From positions 139,082 through 203,081 of the forward strand of contig CAXXGW010000002.1 of assembly GCA_963666755.2 (NCBI GenBank): a stretch of DNA of 64,000 nucleotides, written 5' to 3'. Positions 1-8,500 of the stretch are shown in pieces. The notes beneath the pieces are model-generated. The model saw only the letters and a list, made by a program, of their open reading frames with translations. It made no database searches and was not told the DNA's origin. Made by a program: the position numbers and the translations under genes. Every line of letters begins with the position of its first letter. The stretch's first letter is position 1. The stretch comes from CAXXOK01 sp963666755. Lineage in GTDB: Bacteria; Bacillota; Clostridia; Christensenellales; Aristaeellaceae.

Positions 1-2
1 TC

Positions 3-824
3 TCGGTTTTCAAGGGCGCGCTCATCGGCATGGGCGCCATCCTGCCCGGCATCAGCGGCGGCGTGCTGTGCGTAGTGCTGGGCATCTACCGCCCCATCAT
101 GAACCTGTTGCAGCACCCCCTGCGGGAGCTGAAAAGCGGGCTGAGGTTCTTCCTGCCCATTCTGCTGGGGTTCGCAGTTGGGGTTGTGGGCATTTCCGCG
201 CTGCTGCATTATGTGCTGCAAACCGCCGAAGTGCCCGCTACGTGGGGGTTTATCGGCCTGATTCTGGGCACGATGCCCTCGCTGTGGAAAGAAGCGGGCC
301 AGCAGGGCCGCACCAAAGGAAATCTGGTTATTGGAGCCATGACGTTCGCGGGGATGTTCGCCCTGCTCTGGTTCCTGAAAAACGGCGTGCAGGTGCAGTT
401 TCAGCCGTCCATATGGCTATGGGCCTTCTGCGGGCTGCTATGGGCGCTGGGCTTTCTGGCGCCGGGGCTCAGCCCCTCGTCGCTGTTCTTCTTTCTGGGT
501 GTGATGGAGCCGATGACGCTTGCCATCCGCAATCTGGATCTGGCCGTGCTGCTGCCCATGGGCGGGGTGCTGGTACTGAGCATTCTGGCCCTTTCCCACG
601 CGGTGGGCTGGTTGCTTTCGCACCGCTATGCCGGTTCGATGCACGCCATTCTCGGGCTTGCGGTTGCCTCGACCCTGGCCATCCTGCCCTTCCGACAGGG
701 GCAAAGCGCGGCGGAAATTATCGTGAACATCCTCTGTTTTGCCGCTGGTTGCGCCATCGCCCTCTGGATGGAGCGTCTGAACCGAAAGCTGGAACAGAGC
801 GGCCGCATGCAAAAGGAATCCTGA
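3..824 (+). CDS. DUF368 family polytopic membrane protein (5' end cut by window)
   Basis: Integral membrane protein of the DUF368 family, which has been linked to recycling of undecaprenyl phosphate across the membrane. The reading frame is open to base 3, and the visible protein begins with the family's conserved Gly-Ala-Ile-Leu-Pro-Gly-Ile-Ser-Gly-Gly segment, normally found near the N-terminus, so probably only a few residues are missing. A second similar half follows around residues 140-160 (Leu-Ala-Pro-Gly-Leu-Ser-Pro-Ser), as expected for an internally duplicated transporter-like fold. About eight hydrophobic segments are visible. The gene is followed at once by a strong terminator, so it ends its transcript. 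The function is inferred from the family; the family call itself is firm. Confidence 0.85.
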   Translation, partial: SVFKGALIGMGAILPGISGGVLCVVLGIYRPIMNLLQHPLRELKSGLRFFLPILLGFAVGVVGISALLHYVLQTAEVPATWGFIGLILGTMPSLWKEAGQQGRTKGNLVIGAMTFAGMFALLWFLKNGVQVQFQPSIWLWAFCGLLWALGFLAPGLSPSSLFFFLGVMEPMTLAIRNLDLAVLLPMGGVLVLSILALSHAVGWLLSHRYAGSMHAILGLAVASTLAILPFRQGQSAAEIIVNILCFAAGCAIALWMERLNRKLEQSGRMQKES

Positions 825-839
825 ACCACGCACACGAAA

Positions 840-876
840 CCGAGGCGGGGATGGTCTTCCCCGCCTCGGTTTTGTT
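840..876 (+). terminator. Rho-independent terminator after the DUF368 gene
   Basis: A perfect 12-bp stem (840-851 with 858-869, GC-rich) with a 6-nt loop is followed by a T-rich tail. It starts 15 bases after the stop codon of the DUF368 gene. Confidence 0.9.
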
Positions 877-895
877 ATGTACGAATAAGATGGCG

Positions 896-1352
896 CTGTT
901 CGCGCGCTTACGCGGCGTGACGCTACGGCGCGAGGGAGGGAGACGCTGGGGCTCCGCCCCAGACCCCGGCAGGGGCATCGCCCCTGCACCCTTTTCCGCT
1001 GCGACGGGGGTGGGGCTGTGGCTGGTGGTAAGATAACCGCTGGTATGTGCCGGTGCCGTTTGCCTCATAACACCTGCGGCGCTGTTCGATTGCTTATGGG
1101 GGAACGGGGGCTGGGCGGAAAGCTACTCTATACAGGCATGCGCATGGCCGGGGCGAACGCCCCGGCCCCGGCTGGCACAGGGATTGCAATGGCCGGCAAG
1201 GCGGTTGTTCCGCTCGCCTCATAGCGCCTGCGGCGCTGTTCGCTCGCTTACAAGGCGTGGCGCTGCGGCGCGGGGAGGCGGGGACGCTGGGGCTCCGCCC
1301 CAGGCCCCGGCAGGGGCATCGCCCCTGCACCCTTTTCCGCTGCGGCGGGGGT
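896..1352. repeat. Mosaic of GC-rich dispersed hairpin modules
   Basis: The gene-free stretch 877-1368 holds two copies of a mosaic repeat (about 896-1008 and 1219-1352). Each copy combines a module with the core gcgcctgcggcgctgttcg or a variant, a module reading ggggctccgcccc, and a hairpin caggggcatcgcccctg followed by cccttttccgctgcg. The same modules recur at 36.63-36.95 kb and 43.0-43.64 kb. The open frames across this stretch are low-complexity by-products of the repeat. I see no gene here. Confidence 0.75.
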
Positions 1353-1368
1353 GAATTGTATCCTTCCC

Positions 1369-2223
1369 TTAACGGCTTTTACGGGAAAACCGCAGGATCG
1401 ACAGCCCATAAAAGATCGCCGCCGAACCCACCAGAATCAGCAGACTACTCCATACCGGCATCGCCTGCTCCCCAAAACGGAACACCAGCCCCATTTCCGT
1501 ATCAAACCCCTGCCGCAGTGCCTCCGGCGCGCCCTGAAACACCTGCGCGGCAGGCGCTTCCATCATGATCCGCCGCATCAGCAGTGCCGCGTGGCTGACC
1601 GGGAACACCTTAATAACCGTTTGCACCGCGCTGGGCAGCATCCCGATGGGCAGATAGATGCCCGTCAGGAACCCCACCAGCGTGCCCAGTATGCTACTGG
1701 CCGTGCCAAACGCGTTCTGGCTTTTGAAAAACGAAATCAGCAGCGAGATCATCGCCGTATTGCACAGCGCCGACAGCACAATCAGCCCCACCACGGCCAG
1801 CGCCGATTGCACCGGCAGTGCCGCGCCGCCGCGCAGCACGATGTACCCTTCCCCCAGCGCAAACGTCAGCAGCGACATAATCGTGCCCACCGTAAACGAA
1901 GCCACCTCATACCCGGCTACAATCCGGCTACGGCCGACCGGCGAGGCGCTGAAATCCTTGACGATATGTCTGGACCGGTCATCCACCATGGTGCCGAATG
2001 CGCCCATGACCGTCGTGACCGAGGTGACCGCCAGCAGCCCCGCGATTATCCAGTTATCCATCAGCGCCCTTGCGCCGGGCACCGCGGGCAGGTTGGACAC
2101 CCACACATCCCCCAGGAACAGCAGGTACAGCGCAAAGATAATCAGCACCGCCAACAGCGAAAAGAACACGGAAGCCCGGTCGCGGAAATACACCTTCAAA
2201 TTGCGTTCGATCAGGGCTTTCAT
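1369..2223 (-). CDS. ABC-2 type transporter permease
   Basis: Membrane subunit of an ABC-2 exporter, 284 residues. The N-terminus (Lys-Ala-Leu-Ile-Glu-Arg-Asn-Leu-Lys-Val-Tyr-Phe-Arg-Asp-Arg) is the amphipathic leader typical of ABC-2 permeases. It is followed by a transmembrane segment, a long loop, and five further hydrophobic segments towards the C-terminus. The start codon overlaps the stop of the upstream ATPase by 4 bases, so the two are translationally coupled and should form one exporter. The substrate cannot be read from the sequence; drug or lipid export is the usual role of this architecture. Confidence 0.88.
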   Translation of the reverse strand: MKALIERNLKVYFRDRASVFFSLLAVLIIFALYLLFLGDVWVSNLPAVPGARALMDNWIIAGLLAVTSVTTVMGAFGTMVDDRSRHIVKDFSASPVGRSRIVAGYEVASFTVGTIMSLLTFALGEGYIVLRGGAALPVQSALAVVGLIVLSALCNTAMISLLISFFKSQNAFGTASSILGTLVGFLTGIYLPIGMLPSAVQTVIKVFPVSHAALLMRRIMMEAPAAQVFQGAPEALRQGFDTEMGLVFRFGEQAMPVWSSLLILVGSAAIFYGLSILRFSRKSR

Positions 2224-3134
2224 GCGCGGATCTCCTTCCCCGTGATGCCGATAAAGGCATCGTCCATCGTGCCGTTAAGCACCTCAAACCCATCATACAA
2301 GCCTTGCGCCGCCTGCAAAAGCGGCAGCGCGTCCAGCGTGGTGTTCAACTTTACGCATACGCGCCCGGCCGTGTGCGTATAGGCGATGCCCTGCCCTTCC
2401 AGCAGGGCCAGCAGCGCGGGCTCCTCCCGGGGGGTCAGGCGCAGCTGGTCACTGGCGTACTGTTCCTTGAGCGCTACTGGAGTGCCCCGCGCGGCAATCT
2501 GCCCATCGTCGATCACCACCACGTAATCCGCCTGCGCTGCCTCCTGCATATCGTGCGTAGTCAGGAACACGGTTAGCCCCGTGCCCTGCTGCAGTGCGCG
2601 GATGCGATCCCACACCACGCGGCGCGTCTGCGGGTCCAGCCCCGTGGTCGGCTCATCCAGAAACAGCACGCGCGGCGTATGCACCAGCGCGCGGGCGATA
2701 TCCGCGCGGCGTTTCTGCCCGCCGGAGAGCTTCCCATACGGGCGTTTGAGGAAATCCGTCACATCGGCGGCCTCGGCGGCGGCCCGCACCGCCTCGCGCA
2801 GTCGCGCGCCGCCGGTGCCGTACAACCCGCCGCGCACGCGGATGTTTTCTTCCACGGTCAGCAGCGGGTCCAGCAAATGTTCCTGAAACACCACGCCGAT
2901 GGAGGCGCGGATGGCCGCATCCTCCGCGCCGAGGCGGTGGCCGTCGATCAGCACCAGCCCCGCGTCGGGTTTCAGTATGGTGCAGAGGATATCAATCGTG
3001 GTGGATTTGCCCGCGCCATTCGGGCCCAGAAACGCGAACAGCTTGCCCGTTTCCACATAAAAATCCAGCCCGCGCACCGCCTGTACGGGCCCGTAGGCTT
3101 TTTTTAGCCCGGCAATTTCGATGATCTTTTCCAC
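2220..3134 (-). CDS. ABC transporter ATP-binding protein (drug/ABC-2 exporter type)
   Basis: Nucleotide-binding subunit of the exporter with the downstream permease, 304 residues. Visible motifs are Walker A Gly-Pro-Asn-Gly-Ala-Gly-Lys-Ser-Thr, the signature Leu-Ser-Gly-Gly-Gln-Lys-Arg-Arg, Walker B ending Leu-Phe-Leu-Asp-Glu-Pro-Thr-Thr-Gly-Leu-Asp-Pro, and the switch histidine in Thr-Thr-His-Asp-Met. A C-terminal domain of about 80 residues resembles DrrA/CcmA-type exporters. I chose the GTG start at 3134 because a gggagg site lies 6 bases upstream and the protein then begins directly at the ABC domain. A longer in-frame ATG at 3221 would add 29 residues with no family resemblance. Confidence 0.88.
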   Translation of the reverse strand: MEKIIEIAGLKKAYGPVQAVRGLDFYVETGKLFAFLGPNGAGKSTTIDILCTILKPDAGLVLIDGHRLGAEDAAIRASIGVVFQEHLLDPLLTVEENIRVRGGLYGTGGARLREAVRAAAEAADVTDFLKRPYGKLSGGQKRRADIARALVHTPRVLFLDEPTTGLDPQTRRVVWDRIRALQQGTGLTVFLTTHDMQEAAQADYVVVIDDGQIAARGTPVALKEQYASDQLRLTPREEPALLALLEGQGIAYTHTAGRVCVKLNTTLDALPLLQAAQGLYDGFEVLNGTMDDAFIGITGKEIRA

Positions 3135-3325
3135 GCTGTGCCTCCCGTGTGTTCCACCCCCGCTACCGGAGGTGTTTTCCTTGTGCAGTATACCATTGCC
3201 CGCGATGAGGAAACAACGCACGGGGGATTAAGATTGGCTTAGAATCGCACGCAAAACCCCCTTCCCTGCGCTGTGCAGGGAAGGGGGTTCAGGCCGTTGA
3301 CAAACCCTATAAAGACGCTGAAATA

Positions 3326-3451
3326 CAGCCTGTTCAAAAAGGTTCAGATGCGCGAAGCCAAACCGGATCAGGGCGGGAGCGTACACGGACGTACGGGTCC
3401 GCCCTTATCCGGTGCAGGCGACAAAGCAGATGGGCCTTTTTCAGCAAGCTG
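3326..3451 (+). repeat. 126-nt structured element, copy A
   Basis: The outer arms cagcctgttcaaaaagg (3326-3342) and cctttttcagcaagctg (3435-3451) pair as a long stem with few mismatches. An inner 14-bp stem (ccggatcagggcgg with ccgcccttatccgg, one mismatch) encloses a small cgtac/gtacg hairpin. The same length and architecture recur at 3523, 29028 and 59315. Orientation is given as the strand on which the consensus reads; either strand folds. Confidence 0.75.
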
Positions 3452-3522
3452 AAACCCCCTTCCCCGCGCTGTGCGGGAAAGGGGGTTCAGGCCGTTGACA
3501 AACCTAAAATAACGCTGAAATA

Positions 3523-3648
3523 CAGCCTGTTCAAAAAGGTTCAGATGCGCGAAGCCAAACCGGATAAGGGCGGGAGCGTACACGGACGTACGTGACCGCC
3601 CTTAGCTGGTGCCGGCGACAAAGCAGATGGGCTTTTTTCAGCAGGCTG
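3523..3648 (+). repeat. 126-nt structured element, copy B
   Basis: Same element as copy A, 126 nt. The outer stem is better paired than in A. The base of the inner stem is partly degraded, because ccggataagggcgg faces ccgcccttagctgg. It lies in tandem with copy A. Confidence 0.75.
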
Positions 3649-3701
3649 AAACCCCCTTCCCCGCGCTGTGCAGGGAAGGGGGTTCTCAAATCCGGTCGCG
3701 C

Positions 3702-4115
3702 TCAGGCCGTCCGCCTGCGCAGCAGTACCAAAACCGCGATCAGCGCCGTACCCAGCAACAAATGCCCCAGGCCGCTGATGCCTGAAAGCGCACCGTCCAG
3801 CCCACGGCTGAGCACCGTGCCGGTTGCCTGCACCACGCCGCGCGTAAGCAGGCCCGCCACCGTTACATTCAGGCCGATGTGGTACACCGTAAGCCACCGC
3901 GAAAACCCGTGCGCGGCCGAGAGGGTAAACACCTTTTCGACCACCGCCAGCAGCACGAAAAACACCGTGCCTAACAGCAGATAATGCGCGTGCACGACGG
4001 AGAGCGTCGTGGGCGCGGTGGTGCCTAGCGCCTTGGTAAACTCGCGGTAGAACACCCCACCCGCCAGGCCGAGCGCCGCATAGACCAGCGCGGCGGTTGT
4101 CAGCTTCTTTTCCAT
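3702..4115 (-). CDS. DUF2871 family small membrane protein
   Basis: A 137-residue protein with four predicted transmembrane helices. The stretch around residues 37-62 (Thr-Leu-Ser-Val-Val-His-Ala-His-Tyr-Leu-Leu-Leu-Gly, then a Glu-Lys at the end of the helix) is characteristic of DUF2871 proteins, which have no established function. Its start codon abuts the stop codon of the preceding membrane-protein gene, and that gene overlaps the TetR gene before it, so all three form one operon. Regulation by the TetR protein through the palindrome at 5385 is likely. Confidence 0.8.
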   Translation of the reverse strand: MEKKLTTAALVYAALGLAGGVFYREFTKALGTTAPTTLSVVHAHYLLLGTVFFVLLAVVEKVFTLSAAHGFSRWLTVYHIGLNVTVAGLLTRGVVQATGTVLSRGLDGALSGISGLGHLLLGTALIAVLVLLRRRTA

Positions 4116-4787
4116 TCAAGCCGCCTCCCCTTTGCGGTACAGCTGCCAGCCCATGACCACAATCCACACATAGGCCAGGGTTTTAGGCACCATCAGCATG
4201 CCGATGGGCGGCCAGAGATTGCCCAGCAGCACCACGGGTACATACAGCGCAAAGGAAAGCGTTACCGCCAGCCACATCCAACGGAATTCCGCATCCCCGG
4301 CGCGGCGCGCCTCCTGCGCAAACAGCACAATCAGCAGCACCCCCAGCGCCGCGAAGGGCAGGTTGCGCAGCACCCCATAGAAAAGCGGCGGGTTGGTGCT
4401 GAACCACTCATTTTGCGGCAGCAGCGTAAGCGCCACGCGCAGCCCGGCCAGCGACCACACGGCCACATCCAGCCAGACGCGCCCGCGCACCTGATAGCGC
4501 AACCGCCAGATGCCATACAAAAGCACGTAGAACACCGTCATCGTGACGGACGTAATCAGCTTGCCGACGCCCAGTGCCACCACGTTGGCCGCAAGCCCGG
4601 TCGTCCACAGCGCCCACATGCGCGGCACCAGATGGAACGCGTCGCCCGTGCCCAGCACCACCGCCATCAGGCCAAACAGCCGCACCACCGAACCGGGCTT
4701 GCTGCGCCTGAGCATAATCAGCCCCGCCGCAACCACCGAAATCAGATATACCACATCAAACGCTGTTTCAAAGATTGCCTGTGCCAT
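4116..4787 (-). CDS. Polytopic membrane protein in TetR-DUF2871 operon
   Basis: A 223-residue protein with about seven hydrophobic helices and short charged loops. I do not recognise the family. I chose the ATG at 4787 because a strong aaggaggacg site precedes it; the longer frame from 4811 would put that site inside the coding region. The start overlaps the end of the TetR gene by 20 bases, and the stop abuts the start of the DUF2871 gene. Co-occurrence suggests the two membrane proteins work together and that the TetR regulator controls their amount. The function is unknown. Confidence 0.8.
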   Translation of the reverse strand: MAQAIFETAFDVVYLISVVAAGLIMLRRSKPGSVVRLFGLMAVVLGTGDAFHLVPRMWALWTTGLAANVVALGVGKLITSVTMTVFYVLLYGIWRLRYQVRGRVWLDVAVWSLAGLRVALTLLPQNEWFSTNPPLFYGVLRNLPFAALGVLLIVLFAQEARRAGDAEFRWMWLAVTLSFALYVPVVLLGNLWPPIGMLMVPKTLAYVWIVVMGWQLYRKGEAA

Positions 4788-5355
4788 CGGCACGTCCTCC
4801 TTCGGGCGCATACAGCACCCTTTGTAGGATGTCCATTAAAACGGGAACAGACTCAGCCCGGTGCGATAAATACGCAAATAAATTCATGACCACGTAATCG
4901 GCCAGCGACTCGCGGGTAAGCGCCTCCGACCACACCTCCGGACGAATGCGCGTATCCGCCTCGATCAGGCGCGTGAGCGGCTCGCTGAGCAGGTACTGCG
5001 TGCGCATCATACGGGCACGGCCCTCGGGTGATGCGCCGCGCAGGCTGCGCATCAGCGAGCCGACGTCGTCATCCATGCGCGCGCGGATCATCCCATAAAT
5101 CTGCCCGACCTGCCCCACAAAGTCCGGCGCGTTCAGCTTGGTCGTCATCGCCCGAAACGCATCTTTCCAGTACGCCTCCGCAAGGGTGAACAGCACATCC
5201 TCCTTGCCGGAGAAATAGTTATACACGGTACCGGTTGCCACGCAGGCGCCGTCGGCCAGCCTGCGGATGTTGATCGCCTCCGGCCCATGCTCGGCAATCA
5301 GCTCGCGGGCGGTTTTCAGCAGCGTTTCGCGCAGCGCTTCATCTTTTCTACGCAC
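4768..5355 (-). CDS. TetR/AcrR family transcriptional regulator
   Basis: A 195-residue repressor-type protein. Residues 9-56 form the TetR helix-turn-helix: Ala-Arg-Glu-Leu-Ile-Ala-Glu-His-Gly, then the recognition region ending Thr-Gly-Thr-Val-Tyr-Asn-Tyr-Phe-Ser-Gly-Lys-Glu-Asp. The C-terminal helical part is variable and would bind an unknown ligand. The start is a GTG with ggag 6 bases upstream. The gene is first in an operon with two membrane-protein genes. A 16-bp perfect palindrome lies 30 bases upstream, so autoregulation is probable. Confidence 0.9.
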   Translation of the reverse strand: MRRKDEALRETLLKTARELIAEHGPEAINIRRLADGACVATGTVYNYFSGKEDVLFTLAEAYWKDAFRAMTTKLNAPDFVGQVGQIYGMIRARMDDDVGSLMRSLRGASPEGRARMMRTQYLLSEPLTRLIEADTRIRPEVWSEALTRESLADYVVMNLFAYLSHRAESVPVLMDILQRVLYAPEGGRADGTGNL

Positions 5356-5384
5356 GGCGTGCTCCTTTCGGGTTTTCCGTCCTG

Positions 5385-5400
5385 AATGAACATGTTCATT
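5385..5400. promoter_or_regulatory. Palindromic operator, probable TetR site
   Basis: aatgaacatgttcatt is a perfect 16-bp palindrome 30 bp upstream of the TetR start codon. Its form (gaacatgttc core) and position are typical of autoregulating TetR-family repressors. No second copy was noticed nearby. Confidence 0.75.
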
Positions 5401-5484
5401 TTGATTGTAAACCCGCTTGAAAATCCTGTCAAGAAGGCCTTTTCCGCTGCGCCGGAGCTGAAGTTGATCCGCCGGTTCAAGCGC

Positions 5485-5521
5485 AGAAAACGCCCCGCGG
5501 CATGCAGGGCGTTTTCTGTGC
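5485..5521. terminator. Hairpin terminator downstream of the repeat-protein gene
   Basis: The arms agaaaacgccc and gggcgttttct (5485-5517) form an 11-bp stem with runs of A and T on its flanks. It lies just after the stop codon of the minus-strand repeat-protein gene at 5532 and can work in both directions. Confidence 0.75.
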
Positions 5522-5531
5522 TTTTTCTGTT

Positions 5532-8500
5532 TCAGGAGCTGGCCGCGTGGCTCCAGGGCGAGGTGATGGCGGGCGCATCCACCCGATAGGACACGCCCAG
5601 ATAGGTGGATATCCAGAGTGTCGTAACGCTTCCGGAGAACTGGCTCAGGTCGATCAGCTGCCCCAGCGCGAAGCTTTCCGCAGGCAGGACCACCGGTTGG
5701 CCCTTCTTGATCTGGGCAAAGAGCACCTCCAGCTGTTCCAGAAATGCCTTGGAAATACCGTCCAGGTTCGGGTACACCGCCACAAAGCCGCCCAGCACGC
5801 GCACGCCGCCGGCGCTCATCACCTGCGGGCTGTACCCGCTATTGGTGCCTGCGGGATCGCTATAGAACGTTTCCAGCCCATAGGCCTGAATCTGTTGCCA
5901 GAACGGGCTGCTGCCGGTGGATGCCCCCGCGTAGAAGCCGCCGGTGCCGCCAGTTTCCGCAGCCTGCGCGACGGTAGGCGTCACACCGGATGTTGCCGTT
6001 GCGGCGGTTCCGGGAGAAGCTGCGTTCGCTCCGCTTGCAACAACCTGTGGCGGCGTGTTCGCAGTCGATCCGGGGATTGTTCCGGCTGCACTGGCGGCTG
6101 TGCCTGCGGTGCCGGTTGAGGTGCCGGTGGTGCCGCTTGCAATAACCTGTGGCGGGCCATTCACTGTTCCGCCGGGTGCGGTTCCTGTTGTGCCGGTAGC
6201 TGTGCCTGTGGTGCCCGTTGCGGTTCCTGTCGTACCGCTGGCGATAACTTGCGGCGGGCCATTCACAGTACCGCCGGGCGCCGTTCCGCTTGTGCCGGTA
6301 GAGGTGCCTGTAGTGCCCGTTGCGGTTCCTGTCGTGCCGCTGGCTACGACTTGTGGCGGGCCGTTCACAGTTCCGCCGGGCGCGGTTCCTGTTGTGCCGG
6401 TAGAGGTGCCTGTGGTGCCCGTTGCGGTTCCTGTTGTACCGCTGGCTACGACTTGCGGCGGGCCATTCACAGTACCGCCGGGCGCCGTTCCGCTTGTGCC
6501 GGTAGCTGTGCCTGTGGTGCCCGTTGCGGTTCCTGTTGTACCGCTGGCTACGACTTGCGGCGGGCCGTTCACAGTTCCGCCGGGCGCGGTTCCGCCTGTG
6601 CCAGTAGCTGTGCCTGTGGTGCTCGTTACGGTGCCTGTTGTACCGCTGGCTATAACTTGCGGCGGGCCGTTCACGGTGCCGCCGGGCGCCGTTCCGCTTG
6701 TGCCGGTAGCTGTGCCTGTGGTGCTCGTTACGGTGCCTGTTGTACCGCTGGCTATAACTTGCGGCGGGCCGTTCACGGTGCCGCCGGGCGCGGTTCCTGT
6801 TGTGCCGGTAGAGGTGCCTGTGGTGCCCGTTGCGGTTCCTGTCGTGCCGCTGGCTACGACTTGCGGCGGGCCGTTCACAGCTCCGCCGGGCGCGGTTCCG
6901 CCTGTTCCAGTAGCTGTGCCTGTGGTGCCTGTTGACGTACCGGTCGTGCCGCTGGCTATAACTTGCGGCGGGCCGTTCACGGTGCCGCCGGGCGCCGTTC
7001 CGCTTGTGCCGGTAGCTGTGCCTGTGGTGCTCGTTACGGTGCCTGTTGTACCGCTGGCTATAACTTGCGGCGGGCCGTTCACGGTGCCGCCGGGCGCGGT
7101 TCCTGTTGTGCCGGTAGAGGTGCCTGTGGTGCCCGTTGCGGTTCCTGTCGTGCCGCTGGCTACGACTTGCGGCGGGCCGTTCACAGCTCCGCCGGGCGCG
7201 GTTCCGCCTGTTCCAGTAGCTGTGCCTGTGGTGCCTGTTGACGTACCGGTCGTGCCGCTGGCTATAACTTGCGGCGGGCCGTTCACAGCTCCGCCGGGCG
7301 CGGTTCCGCCTGTTCCAGTAGCTGTGCCTGTGGTGCCTGTTGACGTACCGGTCGTGCCGCTGGCTATAACTTGCGGCGGGCCGTTCACAGCTCCGCCGGG
7401 TGCTGTTCCGCTTGTGCCGGTAGAGGTGCCTATAGTGCCCGTTGACGTGCCGGTCGTGCCGCCTGCCGCGACTTGCGGCGGGCCGTTCACGGTGCCGCCG
7501 GGCGCGGTTCCGCTTGTGCCGGTTGAGGTGCCTGTAGTGCCCGTTGCGGTTCCTGTCGTGCCGCTGGCTACGACTTGCGGCGGGCCGTTCACAGCTCCGC
7601 CGGGCGCGGTTCCGCCTGTTCCAGTAGCTGTGCCTGTGGTGCCTGTTGACGTACCGGTCGTGCCGCTGGCTATAACTTGCGGCGGGCCATTCACAGTACC
7701 GCCGGGTGCGGTTCCGCCTGTTCCAGTAGCTGTGCCTGTGGTGCCTGTTGACGTACCGGTCGTGCCGCTGGCTATAACTTGCGGCGGGCCGTTCACAGCT
7801 CCGCCGGGCGCGGTTCCGCCTGTTCCAGTAGCTGTGCCTGTGGTGCCTGTTGACGTACCGGTCGTGCCGCTGGCTATAACTTGCGGCGGGCCATTCACAG
7901 TACCGCCGGGTGCTGTTCCGCTTGTGCCGGTTGAAGTCCCGGTGGTGCCCGTTGCGGTTCCTGTCGTGCCGCTGGCGATAACTTGCGGCGGGCCGTTCAC
8001 GGTACCGCCAGGCGCTGTTCCGCTTGTACCGGTAGCTGTGCCGGAGGTCCCTGTTGCCGTTCCGGTGGTACCCGTTGAAGCGCCTGTGGTACCTCCGGCC
8101 ATCACTTGCGGCGGGCCGTTCACTGTTCCGCCGGGTGCGGTTCCTGTTGTGCCGGTGGAGGTGCCTGTAGTGCCCGTTGAGGTGCCCATTGTGCCTGTGG
8201 ACGTGCCGTTCGTCCCTGTTAAACTACCGAAGGAAGGGAACGGCGGTGTATTAACCTTTCCCTGCACGCCATACCCGCCCGATGTGCCCAGACTCCCGGT
8301 GGCCGTGCCTCCACTGCCGGTTGAGAAGGCGCCCCCGCCGGATATTCCACCAATTCCGACGGACTGCAAGGGGCTCTGCGCATCCGACCCCGATGTGAAG
8401 GTGCCAATTCCAACCGACAGGCCGCCGTTCTCCAGCAGATTTTGAAACGCCTCAAACGTGCTGGATCCGGCAATGGCAAAGTCAATCCGCATAAAACCAT

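Larger units (their letters stand above)
3254..3684. repeat. Tandem array: three GC hairpins alternating with two 126-nt structured elements
   Basis: A hairpin with arms of the type aacccccttccc / gggaagggggtt occurs three times (about 3254-3290, 3452-3488, 3649-3685). Between them lie two 126-nt structured elements (3326-3451 and 3523-3648), each preceded by a ggccgttgacaaac stretch. The repeat period is 197 nt, so this is a tandem duplication of a hairpin plus element unit. Short open frames here are by-products. The hairpins could act as terminators between the convergent ends of neighbouring transcripts. Confidence 0.8.

Noticed and set aside
6036..8190. Regular 102-bp repeats suggesting a CRISPR array
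   Set aside because: The whole unit repeats, there are no unique spacers, and the repeats are in frame inside a coding sequence with a signal peptide. No cas genes are present.
5944..8445. Open plus-strand frame of over 800 codons with Val-Pro repeats opposite the secreted repeat protein
   Set aside because: It has no signal, no unique domain and no ribosome-binding site. It is the mirror of the 102-bp repeat in the minus-strand gene, whose ends and promoter are well supported.
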